Assembly: GCA_947652115.1 (NCBI GenBank)
Contig: OX393566.1
Span: 15,428,494 to 15,492,493 of the forward strand
Direction: 5' to 3'
Origin: Blastomussa wellsi
Lineage: Eukaryota; Cnidaria; Anthozoa; Scleractinia; Plerogyridae
DNA: 64,000 bases
In this document: piece by piece, positions 45,401 to 59,336 of the stretch
Layout: each line of letters begins with the position of its first letter
Position numbering within the stretch: the first letter of the stretch is position 1
The notes under the pieces: model-generated
The model's database searches: none
What the model saw: only the letters and a program-made list of their open reading frames with translations
What the model was told of the DNA's origin: nothing
Translations under genes and position numbers: made by a program

Positions 45401-48400
45401 TTTTTTTTATTATTTTATTTTTATAATTTGCATTACAAAACCACTTACAACGGTACTTACAGCACTATTTACGTACTAACTTACATTGTCACTTACATGT
45501 ATCTACAGTAGTTTACAAATCACTACTACAATGTACACTAACAAGAGTTACAGCACTACTTAAATACTAGCTTACAGTTACAGTTACTTATCTACAAAAA
45601 CTTACACTCCAGACAACTACAACTACTTATTCTTATTAACAATACAACGGGCTTAAAAGAAACACGCACGCACGGAGGGGTGTATATATATAATATTAAG
45701 AACTAAGTAACGTATAGATGTAAAAAAATATATATAAGCCTTGGAAGTATCTCTGCTGAATCTCTTTTGGTAGCTCTTAATTCACAATAAGAGGCGGGGG
45801 TATAAGAAAAGACAAGAGAAGATGAGGCCGTGTCCATTAAACCTGAATAATTAAATGTATTTCTAAATTTGTAGCAAAAACCCTAGATAGAGTCGACAAA
45901 AGAAAATTGGTAGGTGCAGAGAGGTTCTATTTCTTTCTTGTAATATTTTAAGTGACATTTGAAGCTTTCCAAAGTTGGGTTTCTTTCCTTGCTCCTACAA
46001 ATCCAAATGAAAAATCGAGCAAGTAGAGATATGAATTCAATTATCTTATTATTATTTGATAGGTCAGGCCTCAGACCCAGCGCAGTGAGTTTGCTCAAGT
46101 CACGGTTTTGAGATAAGATGTTATGCTGGTGGAGAAAAGAGACAAGATTATTCCAAAAAAATTCTGTTTTGTTACAATTCCAGAAGAGGTGAAGGATTTT
46201 CTCAGGTTCCTCACCGCAAAAGGTGCATTTATTGTCGTTTCTGATACCCATTTTGGCTAGCGTATCGTTTGTTGCCAAGATTTTATGTAGGAAGCGAAAA
46301 TGAAATTCAATTAACTTCGTACTTTTAGTGCACTTTAGAGCTAGTTTCGATCGTTATGTTCTTGTATTAAGTTGCACCATTTTTGTTGACTAGGTATTGG
46401 GGAGTTAGTTTTAGACTGTAGAAGTTTTTGGTATGCCAATCTATTAGGTTTATTGGATTTAAACATGTCAGTCTCGAAAGTAGTTTGTTCTTTGTTGTTC
46501 ATTGCTGGGTGCAAATTCTGATTTCTCCAGAGCGCCTTAAGAGTAGACAATATTCCATAAAAAGTGAGTGGACAGACTTTGACATTGTGAATATGTTCAA
46601 ACTCGGATAGTGAGAAGAACCTATTAGGTTTTTCTTTAATAAATTGATCTATTCGGGAAATTCCTAATTGATACCATTTTTTGTAAAAGATTGGTTTGTC
46701 CATGATTCTTATCAGTGAATTGTGCCATATGCTCTGTGCAAGAAATGCATTGGCAGAAGTTATGTGGTCTTGGTAGTTTAGTTCAGCCCATGTTTCCAAG
46801 ACCTCTTTGAGGAAGGGGCTTAAAAATTTGTCGGCCCTTTTAGTGTCTGCTAGGTTAAGGTTATTCAGAAAAACGGGACCGCCAAGGTGCTCCAGCTCGG
46901 CGTCCATGAACAATTTCCATTTTCCCTTATTGTTTCTGTCCAAGTATTTCTTAATCCAAACAGATTTTAGAGCTTTGTTGAAGGAGGAAATGTCCAGCAT
47001 CTTAAGGCCACCGCTAGGGTAGTCTCTAATTACAACATTTCTCTTTATTTTGTCCCCTTTACCATTCCAAAGAAAGTTAAAGAATAGGTCATTTATTTCT
47101 CTTATCGTCTGGGGATTTGATTGTAGGGGGGACAATAGGTGAATTATTTGCAGGGCTACTAGACTCTTGATAACAGTGATTTTTCCTATCAGACTTAGCC
47201 TTCGTAGTGCCCAGGTACTTAAACAATTCCGCATTTTTTTCAACTTTTTCTGTGAAGTTAAGGTTTGCTGTTAACTCTGGATGTATTGCGAACCATACTC
47301 CGAGCGCTTTGACCTTTACATCTCGCCAGTTAAAGTTGTACTCCGGGCAAATTATTTCGTCTTTCCCTGCGTATGAGCCAATCCAAAGAGCTTCAGTTTT
47401 CTTACTATTTAGTCTCAGGCCTGATAGTTTACTGAAACTTTGTAAGGTTCTTAGGGCTTCAGAGAGTGACTTTTCCGAACCATCGAGAATGAGAGTCGTG
47501 TCGTCGGCATATTGACTTATTTTGATCTCGTTTTCTTTGAATAATAGACCTCTGATATCCGAATTATTTCTAATTTTTTTTGCCAGAACCTCTGCAGCCA
47601 GGATAAAAAGGTATGGAGAAAGGGGACATCCTTGCCGAACGCCTCTATAGACTTGGAAAAAGTTGCTTGACCAACCGTTATTCAATATACAGCTTTCGGA
47701 GTTACAATAAAAACTTTTAAACCATTGAGTAATAGATGGCCCAAAACCAAAAGAAACCAGCGTCTCGCGGATAAACGACCATTCTAGAGTGTCGAAGGCC
47801 TTTTCAAAATCGAGAAAGAGAAGCAAGCCAGGAAGTTTTTTTGAAGCGGCATAGCTGATTACACTGTCTATTAGTCGTATATTCTCTCCAATGAAACGCC
47901 CTTTGATGAAACCAGTTTGGCCGTTATTTATAAGTTTAGGTAAGAAGGTTTTTAAACGATTAGTGATAGCTTTTGTGGCTATCTTATAATCACAATTTAG
48001 TAGGGTTAAGGGTCTCCAATTACGTACATAGTAAAGTTCTTCGCTTTTTTTGGGGATGAGTTTAATTATGCCTCGTCTCTGCGAAATGGAGAGCTGGCCA
48101 TTCTCATAGCCGTGATTTAACGATTTTAAAAGGGGTTCCGAAATTTCGTTCCAAAAGGTTTTATAAAATTCTGAGGGGAGGCCATCAACTCCTGGGCTTT
48201 TCCCTGTTTCCATATCTTTTAAAGCAGCAAGCCTTCTATTGATTCGCTTTCATCTTTGCTTAAAACCGTGTCGTTTGGCTGAAAGAGCATTTCAGTATCG
48301 GCTGGATCTAGGTCTGCTGGGATCTTAGAAGAATATAAATCTTTATAAAAGGCCTCACATACACTAAGAATTTCTTTGTCTGAAGTTGCATATTCATTTT

Positions 48401-51400
48401 CCTTTTTCTACAAGCGGCTGATTGTTCCAAGTTTGTAGTGCCTTTTTTCAAGATTCAAAAAATATTTTGCGTTTTTTTCACCTTCGTTGTGCCATCGAGT
48501 TCTAGAGCGCAAAATAGCGCCTTTTGTACGTTGTTCAAAAAATTTTTCGAGCTCGCAGTTGAGTTTATCTAGCTTTGTATATAACTGTGATATTTGTACC
48601 TTTTGTCGGGTCGTGTCAGCTTCATCAACTTCTCTTTCTAGTTCCGCTATTTCCTTTTGCAAGGCGTCTTCCCGGCATTTGGCTTTGCATGCTTTGGCGG
48701 TTGCGTATGAAATTGATTTTTCTCTAACTTTCATTTTAATCATTTCCCATAATAAGGCTGGATTAACTAGGTTATCGGACTTGTATTCAATTTTGGTTTG
48801 ATGGATAACCGTTCTGATTGCTTTTAAATATTCTTCGTCTGTCAAGAGAGACGTATTAAGCTTCCAAAAGCCTCTCCCTCTAGGATTATGGTGCAGGGCA
48901 ATTTCGAGTAATATTAGAGAATGATCCGTTTTGTATCCAGGTGCGATATCTGCTTGGTTGGTGTCACAAATTAAGCTTGGCCTAATGGTTAGTGCGCTGG
49001 ACTCTGGATCGGACGGTCCGGGTTCGAGTCCTGGCCGGGGCACTGCGTTGTGTTCTTGGGCAAGACACTTTACTCTCACAGTGCCTCTCTTCACCCAGGT
49101 GTACAAATGGGTACCGGCGAATTTACTGCTGGGGGGTAACCCTGCGATGGACTAGCATCCCATCCAGGGGGGAGTAGAAATACTCTCTGTCGCTTCATGC
49201 TTCAGAAACCGGGGATAAGCTCCGGCCTGATGGGCCACTAGGCCCGACAGCAGACTTACCTTTTTTACCTTATTAGAAAAAAGTCGAGTCTGCATTGTAT
49301 TTCGGGTTTCCTTCGACGCCACGTGAATCGCTGGCTTTCCGGGTTAAGTGTTCGCCAGATATCTGTCAAATCTAATTCTTCGCAGGCCTGCTTGACAACT
49401 TTTAGCGCATTTTGATGAGTTCTAGGAAGACCCCCCTTTTTGTCTTTTTCTATATTCAGCACGAGGTTGAAATCCCCACCTAATATTATTTCTTCACACT
49501 TGAAATCTTTTAGATGGTCAAAGAGATTTTTGAAAAAGCTAGGTTCATCATCATTTGGGCCGTAGATGTTTGCTAGAGTAAGTACTTTTTCTTCAGCTTT
49601 AATGTCGCATATTATAAATCGCCCCGATGGGTCCGAAAAGGTTTTCAGAATATTCAGATTAAAGTTGTTGTTGAAAAGAATACCGACTCCTGCTGCATTG
49701 CTAGAGCTGCAGCTGAATAATGCTTTATATCCCCACTCGCATCTCCAGATGTCTGCCTTACTTTCAGTGCAATGTACTTCTTGCAAGAAGTAAATTGATC
49801 GATTTTTTGTTCTGAGCCAATTAAAGGTCTCTCTTCTCTTATTGTTATTTCCCAATCCCCTTGCATTAATGGAAGCAATTTTTAAGTTTGACATGTTTGA
49901 ATATCTTGTTTACTTGTAACGAGAAAAGGTGATTCGGCAGAGATAAATTTTTTGCATAATAGTTTAGCGCCTTTCGGTCCAAACGAACGAAAAGGCAGAA
50001 GCAATATGCATAATTTCTGAAAAATGCGAAAATTAATTAACCCCTTGAGAAAAAGCAACGAATTAAACACATACATACACTTAATATAATAAAAGCAATA
50101 CCTGACTGAGAAAATATGAGGACTCAGCCTACTTGGTTTTACGAATAGAACCAAGCAAAGCGATGATAAATACGTTCCTCCACAAGAGAACAGCGTAAGG
50201 CGTTAAGTGAAAAAACAAAAAAAAAAGGGGGGAAAATTTGCATTGTGGTAGCTGTTACCGACCGCGCTTTGGCGAAAAAAATAAATAGCACCTGTATAGT
50301 GGTATTAATGATAATAGCAGTTATGTTACTATTCCCCATGGACCCAGAGGAAAAAAAAAAAACTCAGAAATAATTCAAGCAAACAAGAAAAATCTAATTA
50401 CCGTAGTTATTTACCTATAAGCCGAGCTATTTTTTCAGAAATTTTGGCTTAGATCTACCGAAAAAAGTCCAAACAAGGGGGCTTGGCTTATAGCCGAGAG
50501 TTTGATAGATTTTTTTTTTTTATCTCAGTGGTCAAAATCAAATGAAATATCGTGAAAATTCCGACATCGGCTTGTAGTCAAGTTCGCAAATATTGAAATA
50601 CTATAAGACACAATAAAAAGAGACACAAAGTGAAATTGTTGGTCATTTAACTTTTATAGATTTGGTGGCTCCTAAAGGAGCCGTTTTTTGTGTTTGTGAA
50701 GCTTTCAACTGACAAGTTTACAGTTTACTCGCCATCGCTCTCGCCTTCACTCTCCGTCTCGAACTCGTTGTCTTCGTCATCTGCGTCATCTCCGATCTCG
50801 GTAATCGTAGTTAAGAATTAAATAGTACTTTGCCTTTTGGCCAGATTTTTCCTCTGAGTAATAGTTTGCTGAATGAAGAAATTTAGTTTTTGAAGTGTAC
50901 ACGAGCAGTGAGGAAGCCAACTCACTCTGGAGATTACGATGCTTTCAGCCAATCAAATATCAGAACGTTTTAGTTTCAGTGCAGACGAAATTTAAGTGTA
51001 GCTAATGGTTTTTTTTTTTGCAGTAAATCAGAAGAAAATGCCTTCTCCTTGAAACGTAAGCACGCATTTTAAGAAAATCAAAATAAAAAATGGTGCACAA
51101 AAATCTGGTTATTAGACCACATTTTCTGTCATTACTTTTAAAGTTTTTGTGCTAATGAAAACACATATACATACAATTCTTAAGATCAATGAATACATAG
51201 TCTGATCTGACACTGCAAACTGGGAATAAGACTAAGTTGGTCGCACAAAACTCAGTTTTCCGTCTGGGGTCACAAGACATATGGTGTGTCCCGATGATGT
51301 CATCAACTGGCTTGCACCCACACTCTCTAAATTGAGTTATATATTAACCCATTGACTCCTGGAAATTTTTGAAAAAAACATGATTTTTAGACATTTTGAA

Positions 51401-54400
51401 CATTTTCTAGTCAGTTAAAGGCGAAACATGCTTCAAATTTCTCCAAAATTCATTTGCAAAATAAAGACATGCCAGGTTTTTCACTAGTGTCGAATTTAAC
51501 GACATTTTAGCTCGGGCATGCGCACAAATCAAAATTTCGAGATAGTTTTTGGACAAGAAAGTGACCCACCTCTTTAGGGTTTTTGATTCCTTTATTTTTA
51601 TTTTTCGCTTTTCCTTTCTCCTTTCCTCGTGTCTTTTTTATGCTTTTGGTGGCCTATTACTGGGCTTGATTTTGGTTCAAGAATTGCCACGAAAGCATCA
51701 ATGAGACGGGAAATACTTAACATGGAGTAACCAAGGGTAAGTGAGGGAAATTTTCCCCCTTGTTTTTGGCGGAAATTTCTAAGCGTTTTCATGCATATTT
51801 CAAGCTCCATTAGCCCAATCAATATCATCTGGGTATAATTGGAAAGCTCTTTCCCTCCTGCAGAATTGGGGTAAATTGGATTCCTATTTTGGTCAAAGCT
51901 GATGACGTCAGAAGCGGAACAAAGGTCAAGGTCGGTTATGGCCGGTTTAGGAGTCAATGGGTTAATAATTAAGAGCAATGTTATGCCAAGTTGCAGGCGA
52001 ATGAATTTTCCATAGCAATGGCCCAAAAAGATACTGCAATGGGCCCTTCTTACCTTGATAACATGAGAGAAATTCAAAAGAATGTTTACTCAAACATCAG
52101 GCTAAAAGGGCCAATTTATATGTGCATAAACTGTAAATCAGTGGCCATTTTGACTGAGTAACCGCGCGATGCAGTTCCAGTCAAGACCCACATTTGACCC
52201 TTGCTCGCCATAGAGTCTCCAATAGCTCAGTGGTTAGAGCGTCCGACTAGATCACGGAGGGTTGTGGGTTCAAATCTTATCTGGGGCTCGGATTTTTTTC
52301 CGAGTTTCCTTTGATGCCATTTCAATGTTGATTTATTTCTTTCATTGCTCTCTTGGAGGATGGTTGGTTGCATCTTCAATATGCTTTAATGTAACTGCGC
52401 AATGCAGTTAAGAGCTATATGGCTATGTGTGTTTGTCATCATTTGACTGAGTAACCGCGTGATGCAGCTCCAGTCAAGACCCACATGTGACCCTTGGTCG
52501 TCTCCAGTAGCTCAGTGGTTAGAGCGTCCGACTAGATCACGGAGGGTCGTGGGTTCAAACTTATCTGAGGCTCGGATTTTTTCCGAGTTTCCGTTGATGC
52601 CATTTCAATGTTGATTCATTTTGGAATAAGGCACATAATTTAAAGCAACTGCATTAGCACACAATTCACTTCATTAGGCCTTAGCAAAACCAAACCCAGT
52701 AACAGTTATCCACCCAAATGAATAAATTTAAGAAATAAATGACAATTGCTGAAAGTTGACAAAACACTAGATTAGACTCAGACAAATGAATATCAATTTT
52801 GGCCTGTCTCTCTTTGTAGGTGCAACTTGTGGACAAGCTATTAGCTAGAATATTAGAAGACAATTCCCTACGGAATTGACACATACTCCAGAACTAACAA
52901 AGAAAAACTACAAATGTCTGCTAATTTTCACCTTAAATGAAACAGTAAATGCTTGTGGTATCCATTCTTTGACAAGAGGAGACATCATTTTAGGGCACTG
53001 CACCAGATGAAGCTGCAGCGGAGTATTTGATTGAATTTTGTGTTTTGGCTGTACAGGTAAAAAGACACCATTCATGAAAAATAAACACATTAAACAAAAA
53101 TAGCATAAAAAAGAGAGGGTTTAGAAAAACTTAAAAGTGAAAGGAAAATTGAAGGGTCATTGGTTATATTTAACTTTCTATACCATACATTTCAGGGAGA
53201 CATGGTGGCCTAATGGTTAGTGCACTGGACTCTGGATTGGGTGGTCCAGATTCAAGCCCTGGCCGGGGTACTATATCATGTTCTTGGGCAAGACACTACA
53301 TACAAACTACATGGCCCTTGAATTGTAGCAGAAGGATTGGAGAACATAGAAAACTCCAGTATGCAGTTTGATTCTCTTGCTGTGCCTTTCAGCCTTTCAA
53401 TAACAAATGGACCTTAAAGTTTAGAACTCGACAACTTTCTTACCAAACCTTCCACACAACAAAAGGTCTAATACAATGGCTTCATGAGTTGCATCCATGT
53501 GTTGTGATTGGAAGATTTCAATACACTTAGTTTGTTTGTTTGTTCTCAGGGTTCATTGGTTGTTGTTTCTTTCACTGGAAACAACACATGTTGCTCCTGA
53601 CAACAAATAGCTTCACATACAAAATAGTAACCAAACCTCTCTTAAATCATACTTCACTAATAATCATAGCAGTTTTCCACTTACAGTATAAGATTGAGGA
53701 TAAACACAAAAACTGAAAGCATTAGCTCTAGGTTTGAAAATTTAGTCACACTCAAACTTCTCAATCTGATGGTGAGTTTGCAGAAAATCCCCGAAACACC
53801 ATGCTGAGCTAGAAGCATAGGAGAAGGCTATTTTAAGGCATGACCCTACATCACCTACCATATCTTGAGGAGGAATGTAGAAGTCAGAGACAGCAGCTGC
53901 CAGGTATAGCATAACTGTGGGTCCATGAGGTGCAAGACACTCAGCCACACCCCGCAAAAGGAACAGGTAATCTGACACAGTACTAAACTCAAGCATGAGT
54001 AATGTACCTGCCGCCTGTACCTAAAACAGTGCAAGGCCAGCAAAAATGTGAACAAATTATTTAATTAGCCAGTAACACAGGGCAAGCAATACTAGGTAGG
54101 GGAATCTTGTTCTAATTCCGGAATGAGTGAGGTGCAATCGATACAAAAGAGGACAGCAGGCTATTTTTCTCTCATGAATAGAGGGGGTAAGTTTCTTGGA
54201 AACTGTGGTGCTGCGTCCGTGGGAAGTATAACAATATAATTTGGTTTTATCAACTGGGTTGATAATGTCAATTGGCCAACGTAAAGAGATTCAAGAGCTG
54301 ACGTTTCGAGCGTTAGCCCTTCGTCGGAGCGAATCAAGGAATTGTGCGTCATGCGTTTTTATATACAGAAAGGTGGAGCTTCGCTATTGGCTGGTGCCTG

Positions 54401-57400
54401 GTAACGTGAAAACTTTGGAATAAATTAGTTGAATGAAAAGCGTTCGTTGATACCGTGAGGATTAAGAGTGCCAATTTGAAAAATAAATTTTTGTTCGAGA
54501 GTTTTACGGCTTTCCGTGTTTCCTTGGTGAAGGGAAATGGCGTGGCCATGGGTACCAAAATGGGACCCAGCTACGCCAATCTTTTCGTAGGCTACATTGA
54601 ACACCAATTTTTCAATCAATACAACGGCCCAAAACCTGAACTCTATCGTCGCTACATTGACGACTGTATCGGCGCTACCTCTTCTACCAGAGAGGATCTC
54701 GATCAATTTATAACCGCTGTTAATTCATTTCATCCTGCCCTTAAATATACCTGGGAAATTTCCGATACTTCCTTAGCATTCCTGGATATCAAAGTTTCTA
54801 TCGAAGGCAACAGTTTATGCACCAGTGTGCACTACAAACCCACAGATTCTCATAGCTATTTGTTGTATCCATCTTCACATCCATCACATGTCAAGAATTC
54901 CATTCCTTATTCTCAGTTTCTTAGACTTCGCCGTCTTTGTAGTGACGACTCTGATTTTTCCTTAAAATCAGAGGAAATGTGCAATTTCTTCGACAAACGC
55001 GGCTATCCTGCTTCTGTTGTTCAAGCGGGCCATCATCGCGCCCAGCAAATTGATCGACAGTCAGCACTACAAACATCACAGAGAGAAAACAACGATAGAA
55101 TTCCATTCACCCTCACATTTCACCCTCACAACCACGCAGTTAAATCCATCATTCTCAAAAACTTTAAATTACTTCAAAATGATCCCGACACTGGTAGAAT
55201 CTTTTCGCAACCTCCATTAATTTCATTTAAACGCGACAAAAACATAGGTAACTTTTTAGTCAGAAGTGCATTCCAAACTAGTGATCAACCCAGAACTTTT
55301 AAATGCGCTCGCGCACGATGCAAAACATGCCCTTTCATTCACAACATTGACAAAATATCGGGACCCAAGCGATCTATCAAAATCACTGATCATTTCACCT
55401 GTACCTCAGCCAATGCCATCTACTGTATAACTTGCACTCTCTGCAAAAAGTTATACATCGGCGAAACAGGGAGACGACTTGGTGACCGATTCCGAGAACA
55501 CCGTGACGTAGAAAATGCATCGAAACCGGTCGCGAGACACTTCAATCCCCCAAATCATTCTAAGCAACATATGGCAGTCTGTGGCCAAGGAAACACGGAA
55601 AGCCGTAAAACTCTCGAACAAAAATTTATTTTTCAAATTGGCACTCTTAATCCTCACGGTATCAACGAATGCTTTTCATTCAACTAATTTATTCCCAAGT
55701 TTTCACGTTACCAGGCACCAGCCAATAGCGAAGCTCCATCTTTCTGAAAATAAAAACACACGACGCACAATTCCTTGATTTGCTCCGATGAAGGGCTAAC
55801 GCTCGAAACATCAGCTTTTGAATCTCTTTACGGTGGCCAATTGACATTATCAACCCAGTTGATAAAACCAAATTATATTTTTCTCTCAGTTAAGTCACAA
55901 GTAGTAATAACTAAAACACAATAATTATTAAGGAAAATGGGCATTATAAATTGCAAGATTGTAATTTTCACTTTTCCTCTTGATAACCACTCTTGTACAG
56001 CATAGCACAGAGTTCATAAAACTTGAAAATCAGGAAACCTACTTTTTTATTCATACTTGAACACTTCTTTAAATAACATTAACATTAGAATTTTCTTGTA
56101 CATTGTATAGCCACTAGATCTCCACCCTTTTGGAAAAACAATGTAAGGTTCAAAATGATCACACTCTGTTAACTGTATTTGAAATCAAAACCATCACCCC
56201 AGTTAAGAACAGGTACACTGTTACCAGTTAATCCAATATCAATCATACTGTATCAATCATCAATGTTAATGCATACCTGCTTATACATCTTGACTACTTG
56301 AGTCAGTTTTGGTACTTTACAGGCATTAACTGGTGATAACAAACGAAGCTATCATTAACAGGTGGAATAACATTTTCATACTTGCATAGATCTATTAAAT
56401 GCACAACACGTAGTTGCATTTTAGAGTCAATAATAAATGTTTCTGGTAATACTAATAGTAAAGGAGAATGCGTTCGACTAAAGAACAAGGGAAAGGGGGA
56501 GAATTTTATGGTTATTACAACCATTTCTTTCACTGTTTTCCCTTTTTACATTTTCTGTACCATTTCTTTTAGGGAGCCGTTTTAACCCATTGACATCTGA
56601 AGGGTTTTAGCATGCATCCACCCCTAAATACCTGGACTCTTTTTTGACATTTAATGGAACACACAGGCATTTAGAGCCTTCGTCGTGGCGATCAAAGTTT
56701 TTCTATTCTGCAGCTAATAATCTTGTAAATCTTTCAATTTATCCACGAAATTTACCCGTCAGAACTGGAACTGAAAAACACTACTGTGGCTTCAAATGAA
56801 GTGTGTTATCTTGACATTAAGATCATTCAGGGAGACGACAACACACCTTGTCGTATAAGTATCTACAACAAGAGAGTTGACTTCTCATTCCGGATTGTAA
56901 ACTTTCCTCATATGGACAGCAACATCCCAGCCAACCTGGCCTATGGTGTTTACATATCTCAATTGGTGCGATATGCTAGAATTTGCTCATCCAAATTGGA
57001 CTTTATAGACAGGCTTCGTAGTTTTTCTTCACGTCTTCATCACCAAGGCTTGAACACTACTGCACTTCTCAAATCGCTTAATAAATTCTTCAAGCGCCCC
57101 GGTGAAATCATTTGCGTTAAATATGACATTACACTTCGGGATTTTTTTGGCGATCAGCGGTTTGTGATCAAGAACCAACAACGTATCCTTTGCTTGTTTG
57201 TAATTGTTACGTCGTCTTTGTAACTCTAATTCATTTATACACGCTGCTTCCGGGTCCTTCAATTGGATTTGAAGGCGCGCGCGCGCATATTTTCGTATGT
57301 GGTGCGCATGTTTGGTTTAGTTAGTTGACGTGTATGCTTAGTTGGCAATTTAACGGTTTCATTTATTTTTCGTTGTTTTCCTTATTACTTCTTCTTGTCA

Positions 57401-59302
57401 GTAACTGTGCTCACATCGTGGGTGGCTCCACCTGAAATGTTCTGCAATTGGTATAGGATTTAATGGAGCTGAAACCAATTGTGGAATTACAAGCATTTTA
57501 GGCATCCTACTGATGAACGGTTATGGCAATTAGATATTTTTTACAGGAGCCAACATTGAGATTGTGGTCTGTCGCCTTTAAATTGGAATGATGCAATATA
57601 TCCTGCAACAACAGTGACATTCTTTTTGTTTTTGTGTTGCTGTCACTTGACCCTTACTGTTTATAACTCCAAAGTGAAGTTGTTAAATGTGTGAAGGAAT
57701 TGTAGCTCTGACCAAAAGGTCGTTAAGAGACTTGTCCTTCTTGTAAGCGTCAATTGGAGGTTTAGAGTATATTTGACCATGTCTGTTATTCTCAGTTATA
57801 AGGTGCCAGTGTTTCATAAGAACCTTTTCGAGGTTCGGAGTAGACGAGTTGAAAGTCGTAACGAAAGGCAAAACATTGTTGTATTGTTTTACTTTGTTTT
57901 GTAGAGCCTCGTTTCTTGATGAGAATTATATTTCGGCTAAAATGTTTTCGGCGAGTTCCCTAGGGTAGTCTCGCTCAAGTAGTCGAATCAGAAATTCAAG
58001 TTTTCGTAACTCAAACATTTCTTTAACCGAGTTTGTTCCCAGTAAACACAGGGCTTCTCCTTTGATAAAACCCTTCTTAACACTAAGAGGGTGGCTTGAA
58101 GAGAAGTGCGTATATTGAAACGTTTCTGTAGGCTTGAAATAAGTTTGAACATCCAGAGTTTTGCTACACGCGAAGCGTGGTCCTTCATAAACTTCGGTAT
58201 CAAGGAAAACAATTTTTTCCGATGACACTTCATGCGTGAATTTAATCGTGGCGTGGAATGAATTTGCGAAATCAACAAAGTTATGGATTTCACTTTCAGG
58301 CACAGTCCACACTGAAAAAATGTCATCAATAAATCGCTTCCAGTGAATAGGTTTATGAGGGCTGGTTGCTAGTAGCTGTTTTTCGATGTGAGCCATGAAA
58401 ATGACTGCGAAAGCTACCGCCATTTTGGTACCCATAGCGATGCCGTGTGTTTGTAAAAAGTGTTTGTTATTAAACTTGAAAGAGTTTTCTTTGAGGATCA
58501 GTCTCATAAGTTCTCCCAAAATTGTTGCTGGGATAGGTTTCTGACTGATAGGTTTCTGACTGATAGTGCTCTTCGTAGAATCGACAAACAACCTGCAACA
58601 ACAGTGACATTCTCGTGTTCTCAACATGCAATTCCAATGTCAACAAAGAAGATAAATGCACGATTTGTATGTGCATGATGATCTAGACTCAAAGAAAAAT
58701 GTCAGCAATACTGTAAAATTCTGGCCTATAACCCCGGTTATAGGCCCATCTACTTGGAAACAAAAAACAATTTTAGCTTGATCGGTTGAAAGGTGGCTAT
58801 AAACAAACTGAAAATGTGCATTCATTTACATTAACTTTTAATTTTGAGATATAGTCAAAAAAACCTATTCAGAGCTGAAAATAACGACCAGTCAACGGCC
58901 AATGTCCGGCCTGATTGGGGATTTGACTGGTCAAACATTCGCATTGCCGGTCATGTTGACCGTTCACATTCGACCCGTTTCTGTGTTGTTGTTTACTGTC
59001 AGAATGCACCTCGCTCACTGTTTTGTTAAACTGAAAAGAAAATAAATTCATGGGGAAAAATGACTTGGGGTTCATGAACCGCAAGACTTAAGTTAAAAAG
59101 TTGTTCATTTTTTCCACCACGCAAGTTAGTTCCAAAGCTCAGAGAAAAGTAACAGGTACAATTAAAACTTTCACTTATTTTCAAGTTTATTCCTGTTTTG
59201 TGTTGTACTTCCATTGCTAGACGGCAGTGTGTCTGGACACACGAGCTGAAGTTTTATTACCGAACGCGAAAATGAAAGGGAAAGGTGGCAGTATTCTTGC
59301 GA

Positions 59303-59336
<34 letters not shown>

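Noticed and set aside
51598..52077. 159-codon minus-strand ORF
   Set aside because: It runs across the right end of a TTAA-flanked MITE into flanking DNA; no domain is visible, so it is treated as a chance reading of the repeat.
52214..52290. Possible tRNA gene
   Set aside because: A and B boxes are present, but there is no matching acceptor stem and the unit is repeated with its flanks; SINE-like.
54455..54536. N-terminal 27 residues of the long plus ORF at 54455-55687
   Set aside because: They are the antisense reading of the inverted Penelope-like tail, not part of the element's protein.
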